Assembly: GCA_001972305.1 (NCBI GenBank)
Contig: BDDD01000538.1
Coordinates: 1-64,000, forward strand
From: Cephalotus follicularis
Taxonomy: Eukaryota; Streptophyta; Magnoliopsida; Oxalidales; Cephalotaceae
Direction of reading: 5' to 3'
Length of the DNA stretch: 64,000 nucleotides
This document shows, in pieces, positions 46,671 through 58,785 of this stretch. A program made the translations under genes and the position numbers. Under the pieces are notes generated by a model. It was not told where the DNA came from and did no database searches. It was given only the letters and a program-made list of their open reading frames with translations. Position 1 is the stretch's first letter. The number at the start of each line of letters is the position of its first letter.

Positions 46671-46688
46671 TGACGCCTTTACCGGGGA
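46671..46688 (+). other. Primer binding site of element I (tRNA-Asp type)
   Basis: TGACGCCTTTACCGGGGA resembles the Athila/Tat primer site TGGCGCCGTTGCCGGGGA with three changes. Confidence 0.8.
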
Positions 46689-46907
46689 AACAACATTTTA
46701 GAATAGTATTAATTTATTTAACTAATTCGTAGTATTACATTAGGTTTTCTGCATAACCTCAAAAAAATGTTTAATTTGTCTTCTCTTGTCGAATCCTCTG
46801 CCTTAACATCTAGTCTATGTTATTTAGTGGTCTGCTCTTCTTAGTTTATGACTGATTGGGTGCGTGGTCCAAATAATCAACTTGAGCGAATTAACCAACA
46901 ATCGAAC

Positions 46908-47970
46908 ATGGCGGACGAACGACCCATCCAAAATCTGCATGATAGATTCTATCCTGCAAGGATAGCGTAACCATCCTGTATCTAGTTGCCTGCAGCTCAT
47001 CGTAATAATTTTTAGTTGAAATCCCAATTCACTAGCATGCTCCCTCACTTTCGGGTTACCCAATGAGGATACATATCTCTTCCTTCGCGAGTTCGAGGAG
47101 GTATGTGCCCTCATGAAACTCCATCAATAATCTGATGATGCTATGAAATTGAGATTTATAAACTTTTCTCTTAAGGAAGGAGCCAAGAAGTGGCTCTATA
47201 GTCTGCCCAATGGTCCGTCTCTACATGGGATCATTTCACTTTTTTCGTTCCTAAAGAAATTCTTTCCTCTCCATAAAACCAATAAGCTTAGGAACGACAT
47301 TCTCCAGTATGAATCATTCTCTCGATGTATGGAACGTTTTAAAGACCTCCTCTTAGAGTGTCCTCATCACGGTCTAAACACCTTGCATTTATGCCAAATC
47401 ATCTATGAAGACATCGACTACAAGACCAAGCAATTGGTCGAGTCGATGTGTCCTAATGGGTTCACCTCCTATACTGATGAAAACGAGGCTTGGTATTTCC
47501 TACTAGATTTGGGTGAGTGAACTAGGGAGTGGGAGTCCACTCAAGTTTCAGAGAGAGCTTTGCCAAGTAATTGGTACTCAATAAAAGGATCAGTGGCTAA
47601 GGAGGCGTAGTTAGATAGTCTCATCAAGAGATTAGCATTGATAGTTAGGGGACCTAAGCAAGAAAATCATATAAATCAAACCACCCTTGATGCCGGTCAC
47701 CAAGTCATGTTTTTGAAGAATGCCTGAATTACCACAACAATCAGTACTCTCCTAAGAATGTGTCCGCAATGAATGAATACAACCCGTATAGTAACACATA
47801 CAATCCGGTTTGGCGAAATCACCCAAACATCTCATGCAGCCAAGGGAAAAATCAAAGAGGACCTTTGAATTTGTTTGGGCACCCTTTGAGCTTCTCTGGC
47901 CAGTCTGCACCTCAGCAGACTTTCCAAGGGTTCCCTCAATCTTCCAATAACGCCCGTCCTCCATTTCCCC
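46908..47970 (+). pseudogene. Athila-like gag remnant (element I)
   Basis: The probable start is ATG 46908 (MADERPIQNLHDRF), broken by stops near 46967 and 47011. The conserved block then reads LLREFEEVCALMKL and, open from 47143, FSLKEGAKKWLYSLPNG and CMERFKDLLLECPHHGL, the capsid domain of plant gypsy gag. A degenerate zinc-knuckle trace CRSPSHVFEECLNYH lies near 47690, and a tail with NPYSNTYNPVWRNHPN reaches a stop at 47973. A following stretch (48050-48180) with MEKQISQLTLALHEREKGK is typical of Athila gag-pol linkers. Confidence 0.9.
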
Positions 47971-47973
47971 GAT

Positions 47974-49280
47974 AGTAATTTAAAAATCAATAATTACCTG
48001 GATTGTTGAACCCAAGGTAAGACACGTCTAGGATTTCCTCGCTAGAAAAGAGCATGGCGCTTCTCACGAGCACTGTTGTGACTAGTCAGCATAACATGGA
48101 AAAACAGATTTCACAGCTCACATTGGCTTTACATGAAAGAGAGAAAGGCAAGATGCCATCTCAACCAGACCCGAATCCTAGGACAGCCATGATCCATCCT
48201 CGGACTGCTCTGACTTCTCGCCCGTAAGGCTCCTACTCTTCCTCATCAGGGCCATCATATCCAAACAACTGAGGAGTGGAAATGAGTACCAACCAGTCAC
48301 CACACCAAGCAAATAGTTTGTAGACCCCTCTTCTTAACCAGAAAATTTAAATGAGGAATCGAGGGAGGAAAAAGAGGAAGAAAATAAGGAACAACGAGCG
48401 GAAACACCCGAACGCACATATGTTGCCGCAGTTCCTTTTCCAAAGAGATTGGAGAAAAGTAGGAAAGCCCCAGCAATGGAAAAGATCATCGAAATGTTTA
48501 AACAAGCTCAAATCAATATTCCATTGTTGGATGCAATTGCTCAAATTCCTTCATATGCAAAAGTCCTAAAAGACTTATGCATGCAAAAGCGAGTCCGTCA
48601 AACTCGGAAAACGGATTTATTGGCAGCAAATATCAGTGCAATGCTTTCTCAACCCATTGTACATTCTTTTGTGTCATCGTCAACACCAAAATTGAACAAG
48701 CTTTGCTTGATTTAGCAAGTGTGAATTTGTTGCCATTTTCAGTTTATGAGTAGCTAGGTTTAGGAGATCTGCGTCGGACCAGTATGACGTTGCAAATAGC
48801 GGATAAATCGGTGAAAGTCCCGAAAGGAGAAATTGAGGATGTTTTAATCAAGGTTGGCGAGTTTTTCTTTCCTGTAGGCTTTGTCAATTTAGATACCCAA
48901 CCTGTTAATAATATAAAGGATCAAAGCCCAATTATCCTTGGCAGACCGTTTTTGGCCACGAGTAATGCTTTGATCAATTGCTGAAATAGTCTCATGAAGT
49001 TGAGTTTTTGGAAGACATCAGTGGATTTTAACATCTTTCGTTAGGGAAATAAGGCAGTTACCTTTGATGAAGTTAACAAGTTACATTCAATTGCCGACAC
49101 TATTGATTCAAACTTTGTCAAAGATTTTGATGAAAACTTCAATGAGTGTATGAAGGAATTGGAGGATGTAGAAGGCAGAGATTTCTTTGATGAGTTTACT
49201 ATGCACCCATTAAAACTAGTGGGCCCCTGGTCCACATCTTTGCCTAAACCATCGATAGAAGAACCTCCAATAATTCAGGC
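47974..49280 (+). pseudogene. Athila-like linker and protease (element I)
   Basis: After the linker, a block near 48500 (AQINIPLLDAIAQIPSYAKV) is the conserved segment before protease in Athila/Tat elements. The protease region reads ALLDLASVNLLPFSVYE at 48705-48755. Compared with the usual D-L/S/T-G-A-S core, glycine is missing, so catalysis is doubtful. It continues MTLQIADKSVKVPKGE and SPIILGRPFLATSNALI to a stop at 48982. Beyond, EDVEGRDFFDEF leads toward reverse transcriptase. Confidence 0.87.
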
Positions 49281-49597
49281 AATCAACCGTTCTACTTTCT
49301 AACATCATATAAATCTCATAAAGGTATCCAAACCCTCTAGAGAACTTCATAGAAGGGAAAACTCAGTGATGAAGGAAGCTATCCCAAAGGAAATTTTTAA
49401 GTGGCCTTTGAATCCAATTTTGACTGTAAAGGTTTTTGATGTTTTTGGCCTCGATTTCACGGGTCTTTTGCCCAACTCGTTTGGAAATATGGAAGTTGCC
49501 CAAAAGGAAATGTTGAGTTGGCTAGACAATGGGATCATTTATTCCACTTCGGATAGTCAATGGGATGATTTATCTCATTTCACTCACAAACTTGCCA
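49281..49597 (+). pseudogene. Athila-like reverse transcriptase, first part (element I)
   Basis: EMLSWLDNGIIYSTSDSQW at about 49510-49565 corresponds to the block just before the first conserved reverse-transcriptase motif of Athila elements. The reading is cut by solo LTR C at 49598 and resumes at 60792. Confidence 0.85.
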
Positions 49598-49983
49598 TGT
49601 AACGACCCGGCCCTCAGGATAATCACCTCGGATGAATCGCCCTGCAGGAAGTAGGAATTTCCCATCTCCTCTAAGCCAAAACAACACTAAAACTCATGGC
49701 AGGGAAGAAACAAAATAGGAAATGGCAAAACTAAAAATAACCCTTAAACAAAACCATTCCAAAACTCACCATTTAACTAAAGGGAACACAACAACCACTG
49801 CCCAAGCACACCGTTCCACTAAAGGAACATGTCAGGGGAGGGAGCCAGGGTAGAGAATGTAACACTATGTCTTGCCAGGGGTCCCGGGCAGGGGATGCCA
49901 ACACCACCCAACACAACACGACGTATCACAGCCAGGCCTGCACTGCCATCCTAAGACATGCCCTCCTTTGACGAGCCATCCTC

Positions 49984-50155
49984 AGGCATGTCCTCATTGG
50001 ACAACTAACCTCGGACATGTCCTCCCCGGGCACGTCCTCCCCGGGTATGTCCTCCCCGTGCACGTCCTCCACGGCACGTCCTCCACGGGCATGTCCTCCC
50101 CGGACAACACGTTCTCCTCAGACGTCTCCTCGGACAACATTTTTTCCTCGGACAG
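49984..50155. repeat. GC-rich minisatellite, about 15-bp CGTCCTCCCCGGGCA units
   Basis: Roughly ten degenerate units sharing GTCCTCC(C/A)CGGGCA-like text, six of them clean between 50026 and 50100. Open frames on both strands cross it only because it lacks stops. The minus-strand words GAGGAC and CCGAGG recur in LTR J near 63795-63990. Confidence 0.88.
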
Positions 50156-50964
50156 AGTTCGACGACAAGTGCCAGACCACAACATAAACAATCCATGCCC
50201 TAACAACCTTGAGGTTAGGACACGTGCCCCACAGGTTGACCCCCGCTCTAGGGAAATCCCCCGACCTGCCCGATCTCGGGCAACCTTCACGGCAAAGAAG
50301 CAGAAGATCGTAACACAAACATTTCAAGTAAAAACAAGAAATCTCTTCATTAAACACAATAAAGCATCTCCATAATACATCATATTATCATTCAAAATAA
50401 TATATATCTTGTTCACAAAATATCGTCCCATGCTCAAAAGTCGAGGACCCATACAAAAGAATATCATTTCCTCCTCAGACCGAGGACCATATAACAAAAG
50501 TAATAAAACCTGTATGCCCCCATGAATGTATGCAAGGACGAGCCCGAAAAGCAGGCAGCTCTGCTCATATCCTGCAGACTACCTTGTCAACCCAAAGGAC
50601 TTCCCTGGCAACCACAATAGCTTCCTCTGCAAAACAACTGGGAGGGGATTAGTCCAAATGTCTAGTGAGCAAGAACAATCATTCTCTAGAGCATCCACAA
50701 CCACTGGACACACAAGGAAACATATATCAGGTCATACCCAACTAGGAGAAGCAAGAACATATCAGAGAACAATAAAAGAATGTATAACTCAACCACATGA
50801 CAACATCCAGCTCCTCGGAGCCTGTTAAGAGAGTCAAATATCAACAAGTATAAGAATCCAAGAGAAGATTATGAATCCAAGGGAAGATTATGAATCCATC
50901 AACAAATAATAATAACGTGCCGAGGACAACAAATAAGGAAGAGGAAGACAAACACACATCACCA

Positions 50965-51245
50965 CATCCTGTGGTCTGCCGTCATATACCATGACACCAC
51001 ACACATATATCCAGGCCTCTCCTGCTATGTCTATCCAGACCTCGTCCGCTAGTATCCACCACAATATTCGTGGTCTGCTGCCATACCATGCGAAACACAC
51101 ACTTATCTAGGCCTCGCCTGCTATGTCTATCAGGACCTCGTTCACTAGTATCCACCACAATATTCGTGGTCTGCCGCCATACCAGGCGAAACACACACCT
51201 ATCCAGACCTTGACTGCTAGAATCTAACAGGACCCCGTCCACTAG
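50965..51245. repeat. 96-bp tandem repeat, about 2.7 copies
   Basis: Copies share TATCCACCACAATATTCGTG, at 51053 and 51149, exactly 96 bp apart. Because 96 is a multiple of three, the minus-strand frame 50982-51410 shows a 32-residue repeat; I do not regard it as a gene. Confidence 0.88.
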
Positions 51246-52721
51246 AATGCATCCGAGCCAGAGCTCGCTAAACTTTATCCTTATAACCAAGGGAAAACCA
51301 AGAAAACAAGCCACACAATTCCGTCCACCCCTCATAACAGAGGAAAACCAAGGTAAAAGGAAAGAATCATCAACAAAGATAACAACACATTCGAGGACTA
51401 AAATACACAATCCTCAGGATCATCCAAGCTCTCAAGCTTATCCTTGATCAAGAACAGAAATATACAAGATAACAAGTATCTAAATCCCCAAGGAAACATT
51501 CAACCAGCGAAAAATAACAGGCACACATAAATATCAAATAAAAGAAATAGGAGAATGTCCCACTCACAAAAACACCCCACAAGCTATCGCCGACCAACCC
51601 CGACGTGCTTCGTCTCAGCAATAGGATCATCGTCTGCAAAACCAACACGAATCAACCAAGGAAGAAACACAAACACATACATAAACATAACATAACCAGC
51701 CAAACTAGGCCATTATCCTCTTCCTCGACCCGAGCACAACGTACCACCATGCCCTTACCGAAACCAGAGAAGGTAGGAGCTCACCTCCAATGCTCAAAAG
51801 CAAGACAAAGTGTCACACCAGGTTATTCCGTCAAAGACAAGCATATATGGTGATATCAGAAATATAAATATAATCCAGCATTCTCATATAACAATTTGAA
51901 TAATCGTAAGCGAAAGAATTTAAATCTGGATTATAAAATAAAACCCATCCGCACGCAGCCCATTCTACGCGCGGGTACAATCCGACAAAATATCCTTGTA
52001 CATAAAAAGGTACAATAGTAACACGGGGTATGAACCGTTCATTACAATACAGTACATGAACATAAGATAACAACCTTAAATCGTAAAATAGACGCTCTCC
52101 AAGCTTCAACAGTAATCTCCAAACGTTCTTGCTTAATCTGAAAATGTAGGGGTTAGCCGTTTTCCTCACTTGGCTAAGCAGGAAGATAATGCATGCTAAG
52201 GAATATATGAATGCAACATGTAGGACAATTTATTTAAAACAACATTTAAATGTGCCAATATATAAGCAATCATGCCAAGTGGCCATAGACAATACATATG
52301 TAAGAATACCGCACAAGGGTACAATCAATTCATACAGTGGTTTGGGTGTCACATGTCGCTAACTCCTAGCACCAACTGTGCACCACCTAACTATCACCCT
52401 GCACTCCGAGGATGATAGAAAAGGTAACATTTACTACCGGTATTTAGCGGGCAGTTTAACAATAAGATCTGCAATGCAGATAAGGTTGGATGATACTCTA
52501 GCCAAGTCCTGGCACCTAGGATCCCCACCGTAGCCAGTGACCTCTGTCATCACTCGACTAACAGCAATAAGCATAGAAAATCAATTCAATCAATGCAATT
52601 CAATAATAATATTACATATACAAAGAATATGCAATATCAAAGTGTTTTCTTTAGAAACATATAACAATTCAGTGATCGTACATCTCATAAGAGGAAAACG
52701 ATATCGATACAGTAGTGGTTT

Positions 52722-53075
52722 TGTAACACCCCCGATCTGTGGGAGTCGCCACAGTGCATAATACCAAAACTAAACAGATCTTAACATGTTAAAAGTTAAA
52801 AACGTGATGGTTTAAAGCATAACATATAAAAACTGATCATACTAAAACTTATCCAAAATCCAAAAGTCATAAACTGAAATAACATATTGTTTAATTATCG
52901 GGTTCCACTATGACCACATAACAAAAAAAAGGATCAGCTACTAGACGATCCTCAGACATATGAGAGTCACTCTCATCACACATTGCCCCTTTGCTCCCGA
53001 TAACCTGCCGCATGGAAACAAAAACGAGGCTGAGCAAACCTCAGTACGGATATAGAATATAAAACAGTAAATAAT
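52722..53075 (-). mobile_element. 3' LTR remnant of the A element
   Basis: The remnant matches the last part of the A solo LTR (about 2860-3322), including the block with GAGGTTTGCTCAGCC and CCATGCGGCAG. It joins directly to integrase at about 53070-53080, marking a deletion of integrase and the first about 2.7 kb of the LTR. Confidence 0.85.
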
Positions 53076-54743
53076 ATTTTGGAGAACTGTGTGCCTCAGA
53101 CAAAACAACATCTCTGATAGAAGAATCTGACGGAACACACAACCGATTACCCAGCCATATCACACCATGCTCATCCAAACGGAACTCTGATTGCTTACCC
53201 TTTTCAACATTCTGAACCAAGGCCCAAAGCTCACCGTCATCATTCTGAGCCGCCTTAATTCGAGATATAAGGGTAGGTTCCATATTCATACCAGCCATAT
53301 ACCCATATGAACCACGAACAAACAGATTCAAATCCAATCGCTCCATATCTGCTATCAAATGCGACTGCGTAACCAAAGCCTCCACACTCCCAGAACTCTT
53401 CCTACTCAGAGCATCAACTACCACGTTTGCTTTACCAGGGTGGTACTGAATATTCAGATCATAATCTTTCAAAAGCTCCAACCAATGTCTCTGACGCATA
53501 TTGAACTCTTTCTGCGTGAAGATGTACTTGAGACTCTTATGATCGGTAAAGACGTCACAAGTTTCTCCGTACAAGTAGTGCCTCCAAATCTTCAATGCGA
53601 ACACTACCGCTGCCAACTCAAGATCATGCGTAGGATAGTTTACCTCATAAGGCTTCAACTGTCTCGAAGCATAAGCTATAACATGACCGTGCTACATCAG
53701 AACACATCCCAAACCGTTCTTAGAAGCATCGCTGAAAATCTGGTATCCTCCCGACCCAGACGGTAAACGGAGAATCAGTGCAGACACAAGACCGTTCTTC
53801 AGCTTCTCAAAACTTCCCTCCCATTTATCATTCCACACAAACATCACTCCCTTCCTCATAAGCTGAGTTAGAGGCAAGGCTATAGAGGAGAAGCCTTCCA
53901 CGAACCGCCTATAGTAACCAGCTAAGCCCAAAAAGCTCCTAACTTCTGATATTGTAGTAGGTCTCGGCCATTTAGTAATAGCTTCAACCTTAGCAGGATC
54001 CACAGAAATCCCTTCCGCTGTAACCACATGACCTAAAAACGCCACCTGTTCCAACCAGAACTCACATTTCGTAAACTTTGCATAAAGCTGATGCTTTCTC
54101 AGAATACCAAGCACTATACGAAGTTGCTCTTCAAGTTCCTCCTTCGATTTCGAATACACAAGGATATCATCGATGAACACTATCACAAAGCGATCCAGAT
54201 ACTCATGAAAAACCCAATTCATCAGGTCCATGAAAACTTCCGGTGCATTTCTAAGCCCAAACGGCATCACCAGAAATTAATAATGCCCATACCGTGTGCG
54301 AAAAGCGGTCTTAGGCACATCTTCATCTTTTATCCGCAACTGATGATATCCCGATCTCAAATCGATCTTAGAAAAATACCGTGCACCTTGGAGTTGATCA
54401 AACAGGTCATGAATCCTAGGTAAAGGGTATTTATTTCGAACAGTGATTCGATTCAATTCTCTGTAATCAATACACAGTCTCATAGATCCGTCTTTCTTCT
54501 TCACAAACAAAACCGGAGCTCCCCACGGTGAAACACTTGGCCGGAGAAAACCCCGATCTAACAACTCTTGCAACTGCTCCTTCAGCTCTTGTAACTCAAG
54601 CGGTGCCATCCTATACGGTGCTTTAGATATAGGTGCCACCCCAGGAATGAGTTCGATGGTAAACTCTACTTCCCGTTGCGGTGGCAAACCCGGTAACTCC
54701 TCCGGAAACACATCAGAAAATTCTCTAACCACAGGGTAATCTT
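53076..54743 (-). pseudogene. A element reverse transcriptase and RNase H, with integrase stub
   Basis: Reading the minus strand: [20 protein letters not shown] (about 54620), [40 protein letters not shown], a stop at 54277 in place of glutamate after RYGHY, and [18 protein letters not shown] with the catalytic DD pair (about 54170). RNase H has [15 protein letters not shown], a stop near 53694, then [15 protein letters not shown] and [14 protein letters not shown]. The frame ends in the zinc-binding start of integrase ([10 protein letters not shown]) and runs into LTR sequence. The two stops apart, most of the frame is open, so decay is mild. Confidence 0.94.
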
Positions 54744-55267
54744 CAAGGCGAGACTCGTCCCTTGAGACATCCTTCACCATAGCTAGAAACCCTTCGGCAC
54801 CCTTAGCTACTAAATTCTGAGCTTTCATAACAGATATAACCTTAACATCTTTCATAGGCCATGAACCCTGATAAATAAAATCAGGTCGATCCACATCTCC
54901 GAACAGAACCCTCCGAGCATGACAATCAATCGTAGCCCGATGGCGCTCCAACCAATCCATTCCCAGAATCATATTGAAGTCGTACATATCGATAGGCAAA
55001 AGGTCCAAGGCGAGACTCGTCCCTTGAGACATCCTTCACCATAGCTAGAAACCCTTCGGCACCCTTAGCTACTAAATTCTGAGCTTTCATAACAGATATA
55101 ACCTTAACATCTTTCATAGGCCATGAACCCTGATAAATAAAATCAGGTCGATCCACATCTCCGAACAGAACCCTCCGAGCATGACAATCAATCGTAGCCC
55201 GATGGCGCTCCAACCAATCCATTCCCAGAATCATATTGAAGTCGTACATATCGATAGGCAAAAGGTC
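54744..55267 (-). repeat. Perfect 262-bp tandem duplication within pol
   Basis: 54744-55005 and 55006-55267 appear identical throughout. The repeated part covers the end of protease and the linker to reverse transcriptase ([17 protein letters not shown] to VSRDESRL). 262 is not a multiple of three, so the frame shifts after the upstream copy. Confidence 0.93.
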
Positions 55268-55627
55268 AGCATCACGAACCCGATCATCGAAAACAAGAGG
55301 ACAAGCATAAAGGCACTCAGATATCACAACAGATGAACCCGTAGGGGTCGAAAGAACCAAAGCTGGATCAAACAATTGTGAAGGCATCCCAAGATGCCGA
55401 ACAAAAGACCTCGCCACAACCGAGTGTGTCAATCCAGTATCATATAACACATAAGCTCTACGGTTACCAACAGAAATAAATCCCGAAATCGTACCTTGAG
55501 CATTAGCTGCCTGATTAGCCGTAATTGCAAAGACTCGGCCTCCCATGTTGCGCTGCCCAGCATATGATCCATTACCCTTCCTTTCCTTAGCACAAGGTTC
55601 CTGACAATCCTTTGCAAAGTGTCCCAT
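55268..55627 (-). pseudogene. A element aspartic protease
   Basis: On the minus strand YVLYDTGLTHSVVARSFVRH shows the DTG catalytic motif of retroviral-type aspartic protease, about 55440. It is preceded by the end of the zinc-knuckle region (GHFAKDCQEP) and followed by the duplicated block. The open frame 55627-54926 covers it. The protease would process gag-pol; the duplication prevents continuous translation into polymerase. Confidence 0.9.
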
Positions 55628-56680
55628 TTGTCCACATACAAAACAAGCCCCATGGACTTTATAACTGGTACCGACCGGATGATACCTACCACAAGCATCA
55701 CACCTAGCAATCTGAACCTCGGGGTTACCCCCATCAGCTCCCTGTGCATTTTTCTGGCCATTTCCTTGCTGACGCTGTTGATTTCCATCTTTATTCAGCT
55801 TGTTATCTTTCTTATGTTGTTTGCCTCCTCTGCCCCTGTTCCATGAACTGCCTTGACCTTTGTTCTGCTGTCCAGGACCTTGTTCATTCCTATACCGCTT
55901 CTTATCTCCTTCCAGACGAGCTGCCTAAAAATCCAATCTCTCTAACTCAATGTTTTTCGCGGCATTGGCAAGCTTAGCTACATCCGCAAACCTAGAGTTG
56001 ATCAGCTTTCCCCGAAACTGGTAATGCAGCTTCCACTTGATTTTTTCAGCTTGCTCAGATGCTGACCCAGCCGCGGATCCAGTAAACCCAGCCAATCTAG
56101 TGAAACGGGCCAAGAACTCCGAAATTGTCTCTCCATCTTTCTGCCTGGTATTTACGAACTCTCTAGCATAGGCCTCCTTATCAGCAGTGGGGAAATACTA
56201 CTGATAGAAGACATCCCAGAACCCAAACCAAGACAGAGCATCTGCATAACCCCCACCCTTAGCTGAATTCAGAGTATTCCATCATTTCTGGGCGTCTCCT
56301 TCAAGTTTGTAAGTCGCCAATCTTACCTTCTGCTGATCATCACACCTCAGAACATTAAAGAGCTTCTCCATATGTGCTATCCAATGTTCAGCTTCCACCG
56401 GAGTCATAGCCGAACTGAAAGAGTGCGGCCTCTGTTTCTGAAATCGCTCAAGCCAAACATGAGTAGGTGTGCCATGCCTATCCCCAGCTTCCACACCCGC
56501 CTGAACCTCTGCCGGAGTATTCTCTTCAACAACTTGTTCTCGATTCTGTTGTTGCAAAACACGATTCACTTCCTGAGCAACTGCCTGACGAACCAACTCT
56601 TCCACAGAAGGCTCGTTTCTGGCTTCATTTCGAGCCCTAGCTGGTGCAGTTCTCTGAGGAGTGTTTCTTGTACGTACCAT
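55628..56680 (-). pseudogene. A element gag
   Basis: The start at 56680 (MVRTRNTPQRTAPARARNEA) is followed by a glutamine-rich stretch and the capsid block WLERFQKQRPHSFSSAMTPV, AEHWIAHMEKLFNVLRCDDQQK, then a stop at about 56283 and another near 56200. The middle continues EFVNTRQKDGETISEFLARF and IKWKLHYQFRGKL, with a stop near 55926. A basic glycine/glutamine-rich region precedes two cysteine motifs, CDACGRYH and CFVCGQMGHFAKDC (about 55650-55600). It is nearly complete apart from these stops. Confidence 0.92.
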
Positions 56681-56834
56681 CTACGAAAGGAACCGAACAC
56701 GTGATATCAAATCGAAACACAAAACCAAAACAGAAAACATATCAGAAACACCGAAACATAACAGAACAGTCCTAACCCAAGTCTACCCAATCTCACAGGT
56801 CAAACCTAGTTAGGTCTTCTAAGGAACAAAGTGT

Positions 56835-58785
56835 CATGCCCCCGTGCCAGGCTCACAGCATGCCTATGGTACCCCCATAGGTGGATATAAAAGCTCAGTA
56901 TTTCACCATTTCCAAGAATATGATTTCATCAAATCATTTTGAAATAAAAAGGTTTCCCAAACCATTACCATAAATCGTATTCAAAGGATATAGTTTCACA
57001 TACTTTCATAATCAGTAAAAATCAATTCATCTAATTTTACAATAAATAGATGATTGCATATCATTTCGTAAATACATTATAACTGATTTTATAAAGTCAG
57101 AATGTTTACTTCATAAAATATCAAATGACTTTATTTCCAAAAACCCAAACATACGGAATTTATAAACCAAGGTAAAACATGAGTGATATCAAACCAGAAT
57201 CTGTATTTAATCTCAAACGGAACTGAAACAGTAAGAATGTGTCAAGGAACGAAGAATCCGTACCTTATGCGCTTGCAAAGTACTTACGAATAGACAATTT
57301 TAAACGGAATCCACTTGAAACTCAACAATCTATAAGCACATTCAAAATCATATGTATAAGAGTTTAAAACACATTAGAAGCATTAAACAGACTCATAAAA
57401 GTGTTTGGAAAAGATTCGGTTCGATTCGGGGGTCAAACGAATCAAAACGGTTGAAAACAGCACATTCCAGGGCATGATAGTCGACTAGAACAGGGGTCCA
57501 GTCGACTGGTTTGGCTTGGCAGTCGACTGGACCATATGAACAGTCCACTACTCAACCAAAAATGCAGGTAGTCGACTGTGTTCTTCAATCCAGTCGACTA
57601 CACAACCATTCCAGTCGACTGTCCACTAAAACAGTCGGCTGTTTTGGGCGACAGAACATTTGGAAATCCGACGATTTGCTACTGAAAATGGTTCAAATAA
57701 TTTCTACATTAAACCAAAGACATATGGACATAAACATATGATTATATGACTTGTAGGTGATTTACAAACACAAATTTGACAAAGAAACGACTTGTCAAAG
57801 ATTTAACTTGAAAGAGGAAGTATGGAGACATTGCATGAACATATCCAGATTTTCTGTTTTATCAAATACAGATGTTATAAACTTAGTTTGTGACATATAT
57901 AGGTGCATAAAACGTGCAGATAACATTACTAACACAATGACAACATGTTTGGGCAAGAATCAAAGACTCCAAGATACCAAGAGCACAAAAACTCAAAGTA
58001 AGCCATTGAAACAAAACTATAATTAAAGAGGACAAGGAACCCAGAAAACGAGAGGAATAACACTACAACAGTATCAAATTCGGCTGTATACAAAACAGGG
58101 ACCAAAGAATGCAAAAATAAGAACATGCTAAGACATGCACAACAACTAAGTGAATTTAACCCAAAAGGAACAACTAAGGATTGAGATTACCTCTTGAACT
58201 TTGAAGAAACAATTACACAGTAGATTTTTGCACAGTAATGGGGCAGATTCGGATGTGACATGAAAGAATGATGGAGGTATCATTTAAAATGGCCATGACA
58301 CTCAAAAATGGGGAAAGGGGGAGACAAGATTTGACAAAAGTGGGAAGGAATGCTAACATTTCTGGATTTTGTAATGGGAAAGGAAGATTCTAACATGGCT
58401 TTGATAGTGGGAATTGCTGGAAAGAAAGAGATGGTGGAAGGTAGTAGGAAGAAAGTGGGAGAAATGGATAAAAAAAGAAAAGGAAAAAAAAAGAATTGAT
58501 AATGAAATGAATTAATAATGAAAAGAATTTGGAATTATAAAAATTAAAAGAATAATAATTGTTTTTAATAAAATAAGTTTTGGATTAAAATAAGAATTTA
58601 TAACATAGCATAACATACCCAAATTTAAGACCGGTATCATACCGAACAATTCACATAAACCCGATCATAGGGCAACCGGACTTTTAAAATTAAACACAAT
58701 TAAAAGCCCGAAAACACATATAAAAACCGTAAAAATATATTTACGAACCCGTAAAAATACATTTATGAACGAACAGGGTATTACA
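56835..58785 (-). mobile_element. 5' LTR of the A element, 3' end deleted
   Basis: It starts TGTAATACCCTG at 58785 and aligns in parts with the A solo LTR up to the block around ACCATAGGCA and GGCACGGGG. The last approximately 1 kb of the family LTR and the primer site are missing before gag. It contains the palindrome array at 57478-57642. Confidence 0.85.
57478..57642. repeat. Phased palindrome array, CAGTCGACTG type (A element LTR)
   Basis: Eight units have central positions 57481, 57502, 57523, 57544, 57572, 57594, 57615 and 57635, spacings 21, 21, 21, 28, 22, 21 and 20 bp. The A solo LTR (1372-1535) has 20, 22, 21, 28, 21, 21 and 20: the same number and the same single 28-bp gap in fourth place, although spacers differ. 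Confidence 0.92.

Larger units (their letters stand above)
52722..58785 (-). mobile_element. Gypsy family A element with two large internal deletions
   Basis: On the minus strand it starts TGTAATACCCTG at 58785 and ends GGGGGTGTTACA at 52722, with a perfect duplication GGTTT (52717-52721 and 58786-58790). Its order is a 5' LTR lacking about its last 1 kb (58785 to about 56835), gag, protease, reverse transcriptase, RNase H, the first bases of integrase, and then only the last approximately 350 bp of the 3' LTR. The primer site, most of integrase and the purine tract are missing. It is the youngest layer of the right-hand nest. Confidence 0.93.

Noticed and set aside
49872-50375. 167-codon open frame as a gene
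   Set aside because: It is driven by a GC-rich minisatellite with few stops; overlapping frames on the other strand are equally open.
51811-58785. Element pair of inverted B LTRs around the A element as one composite transposon
   Set aside because: The two B pieces are the two halves of one solo LTR, interrupted by A with its own GGTTT duplication.
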